Below, in pieces: positions 51,911 to 60,135 of a stretch of 64,000 nt of DNA. Position numbers and translations under genes: made by a program. The stretch spans positions 5,890,001-5,954,000 of the forward strand of contig NZ_CP120983.1 of NCBI RefSeq assembly GCF_030719215.1, in the 5' to 3' direction. Position 1 is the first letter of the stretch, and the number at the start of each line of letters is the position of its first letter. The DNA comes from Streptomyces sp. Alt3. GTDB taxonomy: Bacteria > Actinomycetota > Actinomycetes > Streptomycetales > Streptomycetaceae. The notes under the pieces were generated by a model. That model searched no databases and had not been told where the DNA came from. It saw nothing but the letters and a program-made list of their open reading frames with translations.

Positions 51911-51979
51911 CCCCCGCCCGTACACCGCCCGGCCGGCCTCCGTCTGCTGCCGCCGGTCCTACCCGCACGAGGAACACCC

Positions 51980-52708
51980 GTGAATCTGCTGCTGCTCTCC
52001 AACTCCACCCAGTACGGCCGCGGTTACCTGGAGCACGCTCTGGACACCGTCACCGCGTTCCTCCCGGCGAACGCCAGGCTGGCCTTCGTGCCGTACGCGC
52101 TGGCCGACCACGCCGCGTACACCGCGCGCGTCCGAGCGGCCCTCGAACCGTCCGGCATCACCGTGCGCGGCGTCCACGAGAACGCCGACCCCGTCGCGGA
52201 ACTCGCCGCCTCGGACGCCGTGTTCGTCGGAGGGGGCAACTCCTTCCGGCTGCTGGACGCCCTGTACCGCACCGGCCTGCGCGAGGCCGTGCGGGACGCC
52301 GCACGGAAGGGGCTGCCGTACATGGGCGCCAGCGCCGGCACCAACATGGCCGCGCCGACCCTCCGGACCTCCAACGACATGCCCATCGTGCAGCCGCCGT
52401 CCTTCGACGCGCTGGGCCTGGTCCCGTTCCAGATCAACCCGCACTACCTGGACCCGGACCCCGCCAGCACCCACAAGGGCGAGACCCGGGAGGAGCGGCT
52501 CACCGAGTTCCTGGAGGAGAACGACGTCCCCGTGCTCGGTCTGCGCGAGGGTTCCTGGCTCCGCGTCCACGACGGTGGGGCGACGGTCCAGGGGGCCCGC
52601 CCCGCCCGGTTGTTCACCCGCGGTGCCCGGCCGCAGGAGCTCGCGGCCGGAACCGACGTGTCGCGGCTGCTGGCTACGGAGCCGAGGTTCGACGCTCCGG
52701 AGCGCTGA
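51980..52708 (+). CDS. pepE: Dipeptidase E (peptidase family S51)
   Basis: 242 residues. Hydrolyses N-terminal aspartyl dipeptides (alpha-Asp-X). Nucleophile motif YMGASAGTN (Ser118), GGGNSFRLLDAL and INPHYLDPD with His155 match the S51 catalytic elements. The size equals E. coli PepE. GAGGAA lies before GTG 51980. Located after the IclR gene, it may complete the catabolic set that includes an M20 hydrolase. Its 3' end overlaps the opposite MFS gene by 35 bases. Confidence 0.92.
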   Translation: MNLLLLSNSTQYGRGYLEHALDTVTAFLPANARLAFVPYALADHAAYTARVRAALEPSGITVRGVHENADPVAELAASDAVFVGGGNSFRLLDALYRTGLREAVRDAARKGLPYMGASAGTNMAAPTLRTSNDMPIVQPPSFDALGLVPFQINPHYLDPDPASTHKGETREERLTEFLEENDVPVLGLREGSWLRVHDGGATVQGARPARLFTRGARPQELAAGTDVSRLLATEPRFDAPER

Positions 52709-54206
52709 CCGGCACCGCCACGGGGACGGACTCCGCGGCGGCGAGTGCGTCTCCGGCGCTGCTTGCCAGCAGCACCGGACGCGCCTTCCGCTGCGCCGGC
52801 AGGAACGCGGCCAGCACGAGACCGATCAGCACCGCCCCCGTGGCGATCATGAACGAGGTACGGAAGCCCTCCATGCTGGGGACGTCCACCGGGCCCGTCC
52901 GCACCGCGGTGTTCGCCAGCACCATGCCGATCACCGCGCTCGACAGCGAGGTGCCGATCGACCGCATCAGCGTGTTCAGTCCGTTGGCCGCACCGGTCTC
53001 GGAGGCGTCGACGGCCCCGATGATCAGGGCGGGCAACGAGGAGTACGCGAGCCCGATGCCCGCCCCGAGGACCACCGCGATCACCACGGTCTGCCAGGCG
53101 GCGCTCATCAGGCCGAGCCCGGCCCCGTAACCGACGGCGATGATCAGCATGCCCAGGATCAGTGTGGTCTTGGGGCCGCGGCGGGCGGAGAGCCTGGCGT
53201 AGAGCGGGGCGACGAACATCATCGTCAGGCCCAGCGGCGCCACGCAGAGCCCGGCCACCACCATCGACTGCCCCAGGCCGTACCCCGTCGACGTGGGCAG
53301 CTGGAGCAGCTGCGGCAGGACCAGCGAGACGGCGTAGAAGGCGACCCCGACCATGATCGAGACGAGGTTGGTCAGCAGCACCTCACGGCGTGCGCTGGTC
53401 CGCAGATCGACCAGCGGCGCCGAGGAGCGCAGCTCGAAGAGGCCCCACAGCACCAGGATCACCAGGGACGCGGCGATCAGGCCGAGCGTGAGGGGGGAGG
53501 TCCAGCCCCAGTCGCTGCCCTTGGTGACCGGCAGCAGCAGGCAGACCAGGCCGAGGGAGAGCCCCAGTGCTCCGACGAGGTCGAAACGCCCCGGCGCGCG
53601 CAGCGGGGGCTCCGGCACCACGAGGACGGTCAGGGTCATGGCCAGCACTCCCAGCCCGGCCGAGGCCAGGAAGAGGGCGTGCCAGTCGGCGTGCTGGGCG
53701 ACGATCGCGGCGGCGGGCAGCGCGAGTCCGCCGCCCACGCCTATGGAGGAGCTCATCAGGGCCATCGCCGAGCCGAGCTTCTCGCGCGGCAGCACATCGC
53801 GCATGATGCCGATGCCCAGCGGAATGGCCCCCATGGCGAAGCCCTGGAGCGCCCTGCCGACGATCATGACCACGAGATCGTCGGTGGAGGCGCAGATCAG
53901 CGAACCGACCACCATCACGGCGAGGCTGGCCAGCAGCATCCGCCGCTTGCCGTTCAGATCACCGAGCCGCCCCATGATCGGCGTCGCGACGGCCCCGGCG
54001 AGCAGGGTCGCCGTCATCACCCAGGTCGCGTTGGCCGGGTCGGTGCCCAGCAGGGACGGCAGGTCCTTGATGACGGGGACGAGCAGGGTCTGCATCACCG
54101 CGACGGTGATCCCCGCGAACGCGAGCACGGGAACGACGCCGCCGCCCCTGCCCCTGCGCGGGTCGGGGAGCTTCCCTGCGTGCTGTTCGTTCGTCGTCCG
54201 TCGCAT
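52674..54206 (-). CDS. MFS multidrug exporter (DHA2 type)
   Basis: 510 residues, 14 helices. Motifs: AFAGITVAVMQTLLVPVIKDLP, motif A GRLGDLNGKRRMLL, RALQGFAMGAIPLGIGIMRDVL, and motif C-like SSSIGVGGGLALPAAAIV. The N-terminal 25 residues are Arg/Gly-rich and cytoplasmic. It likely exports amphipathic drugs or a metabolite using the proton gradient. ATG 54206 has GGAGG spaced eight bases upstream. It diverges from a second DHA2 gene with 245 bases between them; I see no clear operator there. Confidence 0.85.
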   Translation of the reverse strand: MRRTTNEQHAGKLPDPRRGRGGGVVPVLAFAGITVAVMQTLLVPVIKDLPSLLGTDPANATWVMTATLLAGAVATPIMGRLGDLNGKRRMLLASLAVMVVGSLICASTDDLVVMIVGRALQGFAMGAIPLGIGIMRDVLPREKLGSAMALMSSSIGVGGGLALPAAAIVAQHADWHALFLASAGLGVLAMTLTVLVVPEPPLRAPGRFDLVGALGLSLGLVCLLLPVTKGSDWGWTSPLTLGLIAASLVILVLWGLFELRSSAPLVDLRTSARREVLLTNLVSIMVGVAFYAVSLVLPQLLQLPTSTGYGLGQSMVVAGLCVAPLGLTMMFVAPLYARLSARRGPKTTLILGMLIIAVGYGAGLGLMSAAWQTVVIAVVLGAGIGLAYSSLPALIIGAVDASETGAANGLNTLMRSIGTSLSSAVIGMVLANTAVRTGPVDVPSMEGFRTSFMIATGAVLIGLVLAAFLPAQRKARPVLLASSAGDALAAAESVPVAVPVSAPERRTSAP

Positions 54207-54451
54207 ACGTATGGCCTCCGGGCAGGGGGAAGAAGCGGAAGTTCGAGCGGGGTGGAGCGTGCGGTGGCGCGCCCGCGGGCAGCGCCCACCGCCAAGTGTG
54301 TGCATGCTGAACGCTTTCGTACGCCCGCGTTATTCCGGTGAACGGGGCGTAAAAACAGTGAAGTCGGCACGGGTCCTAGGCCCAGGGGTGGAGAACCGGC
54401 CGGACCGGAAACCGATGTACGGGGTGCGAGGGGCCTGAGAGGATGACACCC

Positions 54452-55963
54452 ATGGTCGACGCCTCCCCGCACGAGCAGCCCCCCGCCCGGTCCCGGTCCC
54501 GGACCCGTACGTGGGCCGTGGTCGCGGCCGCCTGCACCGGCCAGTTCCTCGTCGTCCTCGACGTGTCCGTGGTCAACGTGGCGCTGCCGTCCATGCGCAC
54601 CGACCTGGGCCTGAGCGCACCCGGACTGCAGTGGGTGGTCAACGCCTACTCGATCGCCTTCGCCGGCTTCATGCTGCTCGGCGGGCGGGCCGCGGACATA
54701 TACGGCCGCAAGAGGATGTTCCTGACCGGGATCGGCCTCTTCACCGTCGCCTCCCTGGCCGGCGGGTTCGCGCAGGAGGGCTGGCAGCTCCTCGCCGCCC
54801 GCGCCGGACAGGGGCTCGGCGCGGCCGTGCTGTCCCCCGCGACGCTCACCATTCTCACCGCCGCCGTCCCCGAGGGCCCCGCGCGGACCAGGGCCATCGG
54901 TACGTGGATGGCGGTCGGCGCGGGCGGCGGAGCGGCCGGCGGGCTCATCGGCGGGGTGCTCACCGACACCCTGTCCTGGCGGTGGGTCCTGCTGATCAAC
55001 GTACCGATCGGCGCTCTCGTCATCGCGGGCGCGGCGGTGTGGCTGGCCGAGGGCCGGGCCGGTGACCGGCGCCGCGTGGACCTGCTGGGCGCGGTTCTCG
55101 TCACGGCCGGCCTGGCGACGACGGCGTACGGCATCGTGCAGACCGAGGCCGAGGGCTGGACCGCAGCCGCCACCCTGGTGCCCCTGCTGGGCGGCCTGGC
55201 ACTGCTCGGCCTCTTCGTCCTGGTGGAGGCGAGGGCGGCGGCGCCGCTGATGCCGCTGCGGGTGCTCGGGGTGCGCGCCGTCTCCGCGGCGAACGTGTCG
55301 ATGCTGCTGCTCGGCTCGGCGACGTTCGGCATGTGGTACTTCATGACCGTCTACGCCCAGAACGTCCTGGGCTACACGCCACTGCAGGCCGGCCTCGCCC
55401 TCCTGCCGACGTCCGTCGCCGTCTTCGCCGGATCGAAGGCCGCCCCCAGGATCATGGCCCGGACCGGCGCCAAGACCCTGGCCGTGACGGGTGTCCTGGT
55501 CGCCGCCGCCGGGTTCGGCTGGCAGTCCACCATGGACGTGGACGGCTCCTACCTCACCTCGGTCTGCCTCCCCGGTGTCCTCATGATGGCCGGGGCCGGA
55601 CTTGCCTCCACCCCGCTGGCCACACTCGCCACCTCCGGTGCGGCCCCCGGCGACGCCGGACTCGTCTCCGGACTGGTCAACACCTCCCGGACGATGGGCG
55701 GTGCGCTGGGCCTCGCCGTGCTCTCCACGGTCGCCGCGGCCCGCACCGCGGGATCGGGGGACGCGGCGGAGATCACGGCCGGATACGCCCTGGCCTTCCG
55801 TACGTCCGCCCTGGTGCTGGTCGCCAGCGCGGTGATGATGCTGCTCTGGCTGCCGGGCCGCGGAGCCACCGGATCCGGCGGCAGCCCGGCCACCAGGGCC
55901 GGGAGCGGGGCGGGACGGCCGGGGAAGGAAACCGCACCGGCGCTGCACTCACCCGAGGCGTAG
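54452..55963 (+). CDS. MFS multidrug exporter (DHA2 type)
   Basis: About 503 residues, 14 helices. Typical motifs are FLVVLDVSVVNVALPSMRTDLGL (motif D1), GGRAADIYGRKRMFL (motif A), ARAGQGLGAAVLSPATLTILTAAVPEG and GAGGGAAGGLIGGVLTD (motif C). It belongs to the EmrB/QacA-like group that carries drug and antibiotic exporters in actinomycetes. ATG 54452 has GAGAGG nine bases upstream; ATG 54443 is an alternative. No regulator gene is adjacent. Confidence 0.88.
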   Translation: MVDASPHEQPPARSRSRTRTWAVVAAACTGQFLVVLDVSVVNVALPSMRTDLGLSAPGLQWVVNAYSIAFAGFMLLGGRAADIYGRKRMFLTGIGLFTVASLAGGFAQEGWQLLAARAGQGLGAAVLSPATLTILTAAVPEGPARTRAIGTWMAVGAGGGAAGGLIGGVLTDTLSWRWVLLINVPIGALVIAGAAVWLAEGRAGDRRRVDLLGAVLVTAGLATTAYGIVQTEAEGWTAAATLVPLLGGLALLGLFVLVEARAAAPLMPLRVLGVRAVSAANVSMLLLGSATFGMWYFMTVYAQNVLGYTPLQAGLALLPTSVAVFAGSKAAPRIMARTGAKTLAVTGVLVAAAGFGWQSTMDVDGSYLTSVCLPGVLMMAGAGLASTPLATLATSGAAPGDAGLVSGLVNTSRTMGGALGLAVLSTVAAARTAGSGDAAEITAGYALAFRTSALVLVASAVMMLLWLPGRGATGSGGSPATRAGSGAGRPGKETAPALHSPEA

Positions 55964-56043
55964 CGCGAACGGGTGAAGACGGCCGCGCGAAGCCCGGTTC
56001 CCGGAGCGGTGCGCCGGACGTCCGAGGCCGCACGGCCCGCGGT

Positions 56044-56685
56044 CTAGAGCCAGCCCTGCTGACGTGCCGCGCGCATCGCCTCCATGCGGTTACGGGTGCC
56101 CGTCTTGCCGATCGCGGAGGAGAGGTAGTTGCGGACCGTGGATTCCGACAGGCTCAGCTTCACGGCGATGTCGGAGACCGTCGCCCCGTCCACCGACGCG
56201 TTCAGCGCGTCCCGCTCCCGCGGGGTCAGCGGGCTCGGGCCGGCTCCCAGCGCGGCGGCGGCGAGCGCCGGATCGATCACGGTCTCACCGCCCAGTACTC
56301 GCTGGATCGCCTTCGCCAGATCCCCGACCGGTCCGTCCTTCACCAGGAAGCCCGAAGCCCCGGCCTCCATGGCCCGACGCAGATAGCCCGGCCTGCCGAA
56401 GGTCGTCAGGATCAGCACCCGGCAGTCAGGCACCTCCGTCCGCAGATCGGCGGCAGCGTCCAGGCCGCTGCGGCCCGGCAGTTCGATGTCCAGCAGCGCC
56501 ACGTCCGGGCGGGAGAGATGCGCCGCGTCGACGATCTCGTCGCCGGCCGCCACCTGGGCGACCACTTCGAAGTCCGGCTCCATCCCGAGCAGCAGGGCGA
56601 GCGCGCTGCGCATCATGCCCTGGTCCTCGGCGAGCAGGATGCGTACCGAAACCGCGGGGCGGTGGTCCTCCGGCATCTCGTTCAC
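56044..56685 (-). CDS. NarL/LuxR-type response regulator (DesR-like)
   Basis: 213 residues. Receiver domain: acidic pair Glu20-Asp21, phospho-acceptor Asp66 in VALLDIELPGRSG, Thr in LILTTFG, Lys in GFLVKDGPVG. LuxR HTH about 150-205: LTPRERDALNASVDGATVSDIAVKLSLSESTVRNYLSSAIGKTG. The STVRNYLSSAIGKTG wording is typical of DesR-like regulators. It is encoded behind its sensor kinase and the ABC-2 exporter genes, so it probably controls them in response to membrane or antibiotic stress. GTG 56685 or ATG 56676 may be the start. Confidence 0.88.
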   Translation of the reverse strand: MNEMPEDHRPAVSVRILLAEDQGMMRSALALLLGMEPDFEVVAQVAAGDEIVDAAHLSRPDVALLDIELPGRSGLDAAADLRTEVPDCRVLILTTFGRPGYLRRAMEAGASGFLVKDGPVGDLAKAIQRVLGGETVIDPALAAAALGAGPSPLTPRERDALNASVDGATVSDIAVKLSLSESTVRNYLSSAIGKTGTRNRMEAMRAARQQGWL

Positions 56686-56754
56686 GGGCTCAGAGTAGGC
56701 CGCCGGGACCCGCGCGCAGGGCCCGACGCCACCACGTCGTCCGTGGAACACCCC

Positions 56755-57912
56755 TCAGCCGCAGTTCCGTCCTCCGGCCGGCTCCCACGTCCCGGCCGGC
56801 AGCTCCGCCGTCACGACGAAGCCTCCGTCCGGCCCGGGGCCCGACTCCAGGGATCCACCCGCGGCGGCCAGCCGCTCGGCCAGGCCCTTCAGACCCGTAC
56901 CGCCGGGCGTGGCGACCACCGCGCGTCCTGGCCCGGTGCCGTCGTCCGTCACCGTCAGCCGGACCCGTTCGGATGTGGAGTCGAGTGCGAACACACAGAG
57001 GGTCGCGCCGCTGTGGCGCACGGCGTTGGTGACGGCCTCCCGTGCCACCCAGCCCAGCAGCGCATCGGCCTGCGGTGCCGGGGCCGGCCCCGAGCGGTGG
57101 ACGGCAGTCCCGATACCGGCGGCGGCCAGCACCGGCGCCGCCCTCTCCAGCTCGGTGGCAAGGCTGCCCTCGCGGTATCCCGTGACCGCCTCCCGGATCT
57201 CGTTGAGGGCCTGGCGGCCCACGGACTCGATGTCGGCGACCTGGGCGACCGCGGCGTCGACGTCGTGCGGGGCGAGCCTGCGCGCCGCCTCCGACTTGAC
57301 GACGACGACCGACAGGGTGTGACCGAGCAGGTCGTGCAGATCGCGCGAGAAGCGCAGCCGTTCCTGCTCCACTGCTCTGCGCGCCAGCTCCTCCCTGGTC
57401 GCGCGCAGAGCCGTCACCGTCTCGGAGAGCGTGAGGATCGCCGCCGTCACCGCCCCGGAGATGAACGTTCCGTACCCGATCGTCCACGGCTCCGACACGT
57501 GGTCACCGCGCCACACGGCCACCGCGCAGGCGGATCCGGCCAGGACGACCAGCCCGGCGCCCAGCCACCGGCCCCGCAGGATCGTTCCGCAGGCCAGCGA
57601 GAACAACGGGAAGAACAGCAGCCAGTTGCCGCCGTAGCCGATCGAGAGACCGAAGGTGACGGCACCCATCGCGGCGAGCAGCACCCAGGACGTGACGCTC
57701 TCCCGCCTCTTCCTGTCGAAGCCCCGGAACACCACGGAGACGTAGAGGGAGTTGAAGGCCAGCAGCCCCAGTCCGCCGACCCAGGGGTTGGGCGTCTCGC
57801 CCTGCCAGAGGTTGGAGAACGCGCCGAGCCCCATCAGCAGTGTGGGCAGCAGGGCGTACGGGCCGGGCGGGCCGGGCCGTCCGCTTCTCCTCCTCGCAGC
57901 CTTCCCCCTCAC
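56755..57912 (-). CDS. Sensor histidine kinase (DesK-like, HisKA_3)
   Basis: 385 residues. Four or five membrane helices fill about 20-160 with no large external domain, as in DesK-type sensors of membrane state. The dimerisation and phosphoacceptor part reads QERLRFSRDLHDLLGHTLSVVVVK (phospho-His near 191), and the HATPase_c part has WVAREAVTNAVRHSGA, VTDDGTG and GGTGLKGLAERLAAAGG. GTG 57912 overlaps the permease stop by four bases. Partner is the response regulator at 56044. Confidence 0.9.
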   Translation of the reverse strand: MRGKAARRRSGRPGPPGPYALLPTLLMGLGAFSNLWQGETPNPWVGGLGLLAFNSLYVSVVFRGFDRKRRESVTSWVLLAAMGAVTFGLSIGYGGNWLLFFPLFSLACGTILRGRWLGAGLVVLAGSACAVAVWRGDHVSEPWTIGYGTFISGAVTAAILTLSETVTALRATREELARRAVEQERLRFSRDLHDLLGHTLSVVVVKSEAARRLAPHDVDAAVAQVADIESVGRQALNEIREAVTGYREGSLATELERAAPVLAAAGIGTAVHRSGPAPAPQADALLGWVAREAVTNAVRHSGATLCVFALDSTSERVRLTVTDDGTGPGRAVVATPGGTGLKGLAERLAAAGGSLESGPGPDGGFVVTAELPAGTWEPAGGRNCG

Positions 57913-58631
57913 AGGGTCCTCGCCGACCGGCGGTAGGACAGCACCGCGTAGCCGCCGAACAGCAGCAGCCACGCCCCGAGCACTCCCACCGACCCGGCCG
58001 CCGGGGCGTGCCCCGCGATCGTCGCCCAGCCCAGGTCCGCGAAACCGTGCGCCGGGGTGACCCCGCCCACGGCGGCCAGCCATCCAGGGAACATGTCGAG
58101 GGGGAACCACAGCCCTCCGACGATCGCGAAGCCCATCAGGCAGGCCACGTTGACCACCCCCGTGCCCTGGGGGGTGAGCCGGTAGCCGTTGCCGATGCCG
58201 AGCAGGGTGAACGGCAGCGCGCCGATCCACAGCAGCAGCACCAGCGCACCCCACTGCCAGAGCGCCATCCGGACCCCGTTGACGAGCGCCCCCGCCAGCA
58301 GGACGGTCAGTACGGTCGGCAGGACCGTCACCGAACCGCTGATCGCGCGTCCGGCCACCGCACGCCCCGGGGTCAGCGGAGTGATCCTCAACTGCCGCAG
58401 CCAGCCGAGGGACTTGTCCGACGCGATACCCGTACCGACCGACATGGACGAGCCGAGCGCCCCGTAAGCCGCCATGCCGACCATCGACGCGGCCTTCCAG
58501 TCGCCGTACGTGCCGCCCCCTCCGAGGTTCGTGAGGAGCAGATACATCATCACCGGCATGCCCGTCCCGAAGATCAGGAACGCGGGGTCGCGCAGGGTCC
58601 GGCGGATCTCCAGAGCGATGTAGGGGAACAT
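57909..58631 (-). CDS. ABC-2 type transporter permease
   Basis: 240 residues with six helices: FLIFGTGMPVMMYLLLTNL, the LGWLRQLRITPLTPGRAVAGR cytosolic stretch, VTVLPTVLTVLLAGALVNGV, GALVLLLWIGALPFTLLGIGNGY, NVACLMGFAIVGGLWFPLDMFP and GAWLLLFGGYAVLSY. It forms the membrane part of a drug, lipid or peptide exporter with the ATPase encoded upstream. Its ATG shares a base with the ATPase stop (TGATG). If the ATPase is inactive, so may be the exporter. Confidence 0.88.
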   Translation of the reverse strand: MFPYIALEIRRTLRDPAFLIFGTGMPVMMYLLLTNLGGGGTYGDWKAASMVGMAAYGALGSSMSVGTGIASDKSLGWLRQLRITPLTPGRAVAGRAISGSVTVLPTVLTVLLAGALVNGVRMALWQWGALVLLLWIGALPFTLLGIGNGYRLTPQGTGVVNVACLMGFAIVGGLWFPLDMFPGWLAAVGGVTPAHGFADLGWATIAGHAPAAGSVGVLGAWLLLFGGYAVLSYRRSARTL

Positions 58632-59670
58632 CACGCGGCCTCCTTCCCGTGACCGTCCGCCGAGCCCGTGGCCGGCGACCCGGGTGAGGTCAGGGACAGG
58701 AACGCGTCCTCCAGGGTGGCTCTGCTGACCTCGAGACCGCGTACGGCGCCCATCCGGGCCAGTTCGACCACCGTCGCGTCCGGGTCGTCCGTGCGCAGCG
58801 ACGCCCGGTCCCCGTGCACCTCGACGACCGCGACACCGGGCAGCGCGTCCAGCCCCGCGGCGGGCCGGCCAGGTCGAAGGAGACCACGCCGCCACCCGCC
58901 GACCGCTTGATGTCCTCGCCGCTGCCGTCCGCGACGATCCTGCCGCGGTCCAGGACGACGATCCGGCCGGCGTTCGCGTCGGCCTCCTCCAGATGGTGCG
59001 TGGAGAACAGCACGGTGGTGCCGCGCTCCGCGCAGGACCGGATCGAGACCCAGAAGGCGCGCCGCGCCTCGACGTCCAGGGCCACCGTCGGCTCGTCCAG
59101 CACGATCAGTTCGGGATCACCGGCCAGCGCCACGGCGAACCGGACACGCTGGATCTGCCCGCCGGACAACTTGTCGACGCGCCGGTCCGCGTACTCCGCC
59201 AACCCGGCGAGGCCGAGTGTCTCGGCCACGGGCAGCGGGCGCGGGTGGAGCGCCGCGACGAAGCGGACCAGCTCACCCACCGTCACCCGGGGAATCGGGC
59301 GCCCGTCCTGGAGCATCGCGCCGACCAGCCCTGCCCGCACCGCCCGTTCAGGGGTGCGGCCCAGGAGACGCACCGTGCCGGAGTCCGGGTCGTCCAGCCC
59401 GAGGAGGAGGCTGATGGCGGTGGACTTGCCCGCCCCGTTGCGGCCCAGCAGGGCGACGGTCTCGCCTCGGGCGACCGTGAGGCCGAGGCCGTCGACCGCC
59501 CGTACGGTGCGCCCCCGCGTCCTGAACGTCTTCACCGCCGCGGCGAACTCCACCGCGGGCCCCGCGCCCACGGCTTCCGCCGGGCCCGTCCTCGACGTCC
59601 CCGTCGCGTCAGCCGTATCCGTCGTCCCCTGTGTCCGTGCCGTCCATGGAGTCCCCGTCGCCTGTGTCAT
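58631..59670 (-). pseudogene. ABC-2 exporter ATPase gene with a frameshift
   Basis: The main frame from ATG 59670 encodes a normal DrrA-like ATPase: Walker A GRNGAGKST (77-84), signature KLSGGQIQRV (168-176), Walker B ELIVLDEPTVALD and switch His in FSTHHLEEAD. Near residue 270 (58855-58870, a GC-rich run) homology jumps to another frame, which carries GLDALPGVAVVEVHGDRA and the typical TLEDAFLSLTSPG end, then stops at 58631 overlapping the permease start. One base is missing, by mutation or sequencing error. Both nucleotide-binding motifs stay in the first frame. Downstream genes are permease, DesK-like kinase and DesR-like regulator. Confidence 0.8.
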
Positions 59671-59794
59671 GGCGACGACCTTACGGATCCGGACGTACCC
59701 GGCGGCAGGCGTGGATGTACGCAGTCGGCGGTGACAAATGTCCTGGGGCAGCGGGCTGTTGAGGCTTCTCCGTAGTGGCGGCCCCCGCATGGCC

Positions 59795-59830
59795 GAGGGC
59801 CGCCGCAGCCGGACGGCTGCGACGGCCCTC
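59795..59830 (-). terminator. Strong hairpin terminator after the small 59849 gene
   Basis: GAGGGCCGCCGCAGCC pairs with GGCTGCGACGGCCCTC with one mismatch in 16 and a 4-base loop. It sits 18 bases past the small gene's stop, on the minus strand. Confidence 0.88.
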
Positions 59831-59848
59831 GTGTTCCGCGGAGCGGCC

Positions 59849-60025
59849 TCATGCCGCCGCGCTGCCACCCCCTTCGGAGGGACGGCGGTGACGGCCGTGC
59901 GGCTGCGCGGTAACGCTCTGTGCGGACGCGCCTCCTCGGTGCTTTCCGTAGCCGCCGGCTTCGCCCCGGTCCGTGTCCGCCTCGGGCGGACGGCTCTGGG
60001 TCGTGTCGGTTCGGGCTTCAGACAT
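59849..60025 (-). CDS. Unrecognised 58-residue hydrophilic protein
   Basis: A short gene missed by length cut-offs. It begins MSEARTDTTQSRPPEADTDR, includes GGYGKHRGGASAQ and HGRHRRPSEGGG, and ends in Ala. It has GGGGAG ten bases upstream, GC-rich third positions and a strong terminator after its stop. The composition (Gly, Arg, Ser, no hydrophobic core) suggests disorder, a nucleic acid-binding role or a leader-core style peptide. I do not recognise a family. It lies between the exporter operon and the Pro/Ala-rich gene. Confidence 0.6.
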   Translation of the reverse strand: MSEARTDTTQSRPPEADTDRGEAGGYGKHRGGASAQSVTAQPHGRHRRPSEGGGSAAA

Positions 60026-60135
60026 GTGGGAGATCTCCCCGTTGCAATCGCTTACGTATGTGTCGCAGCCCCGCCGCCCCCGGCACGGTCACCGTCGGCG
60101 CCCGCACGGAACGGCTGCGTAGCCCCGTCGAGAGT

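Noticed and set aside
55333..57936. An 867-residue plus-strand open frame
   Set aside because: It is an out-of-frame reading of the MFS gene and the antisense of the two-component genes.
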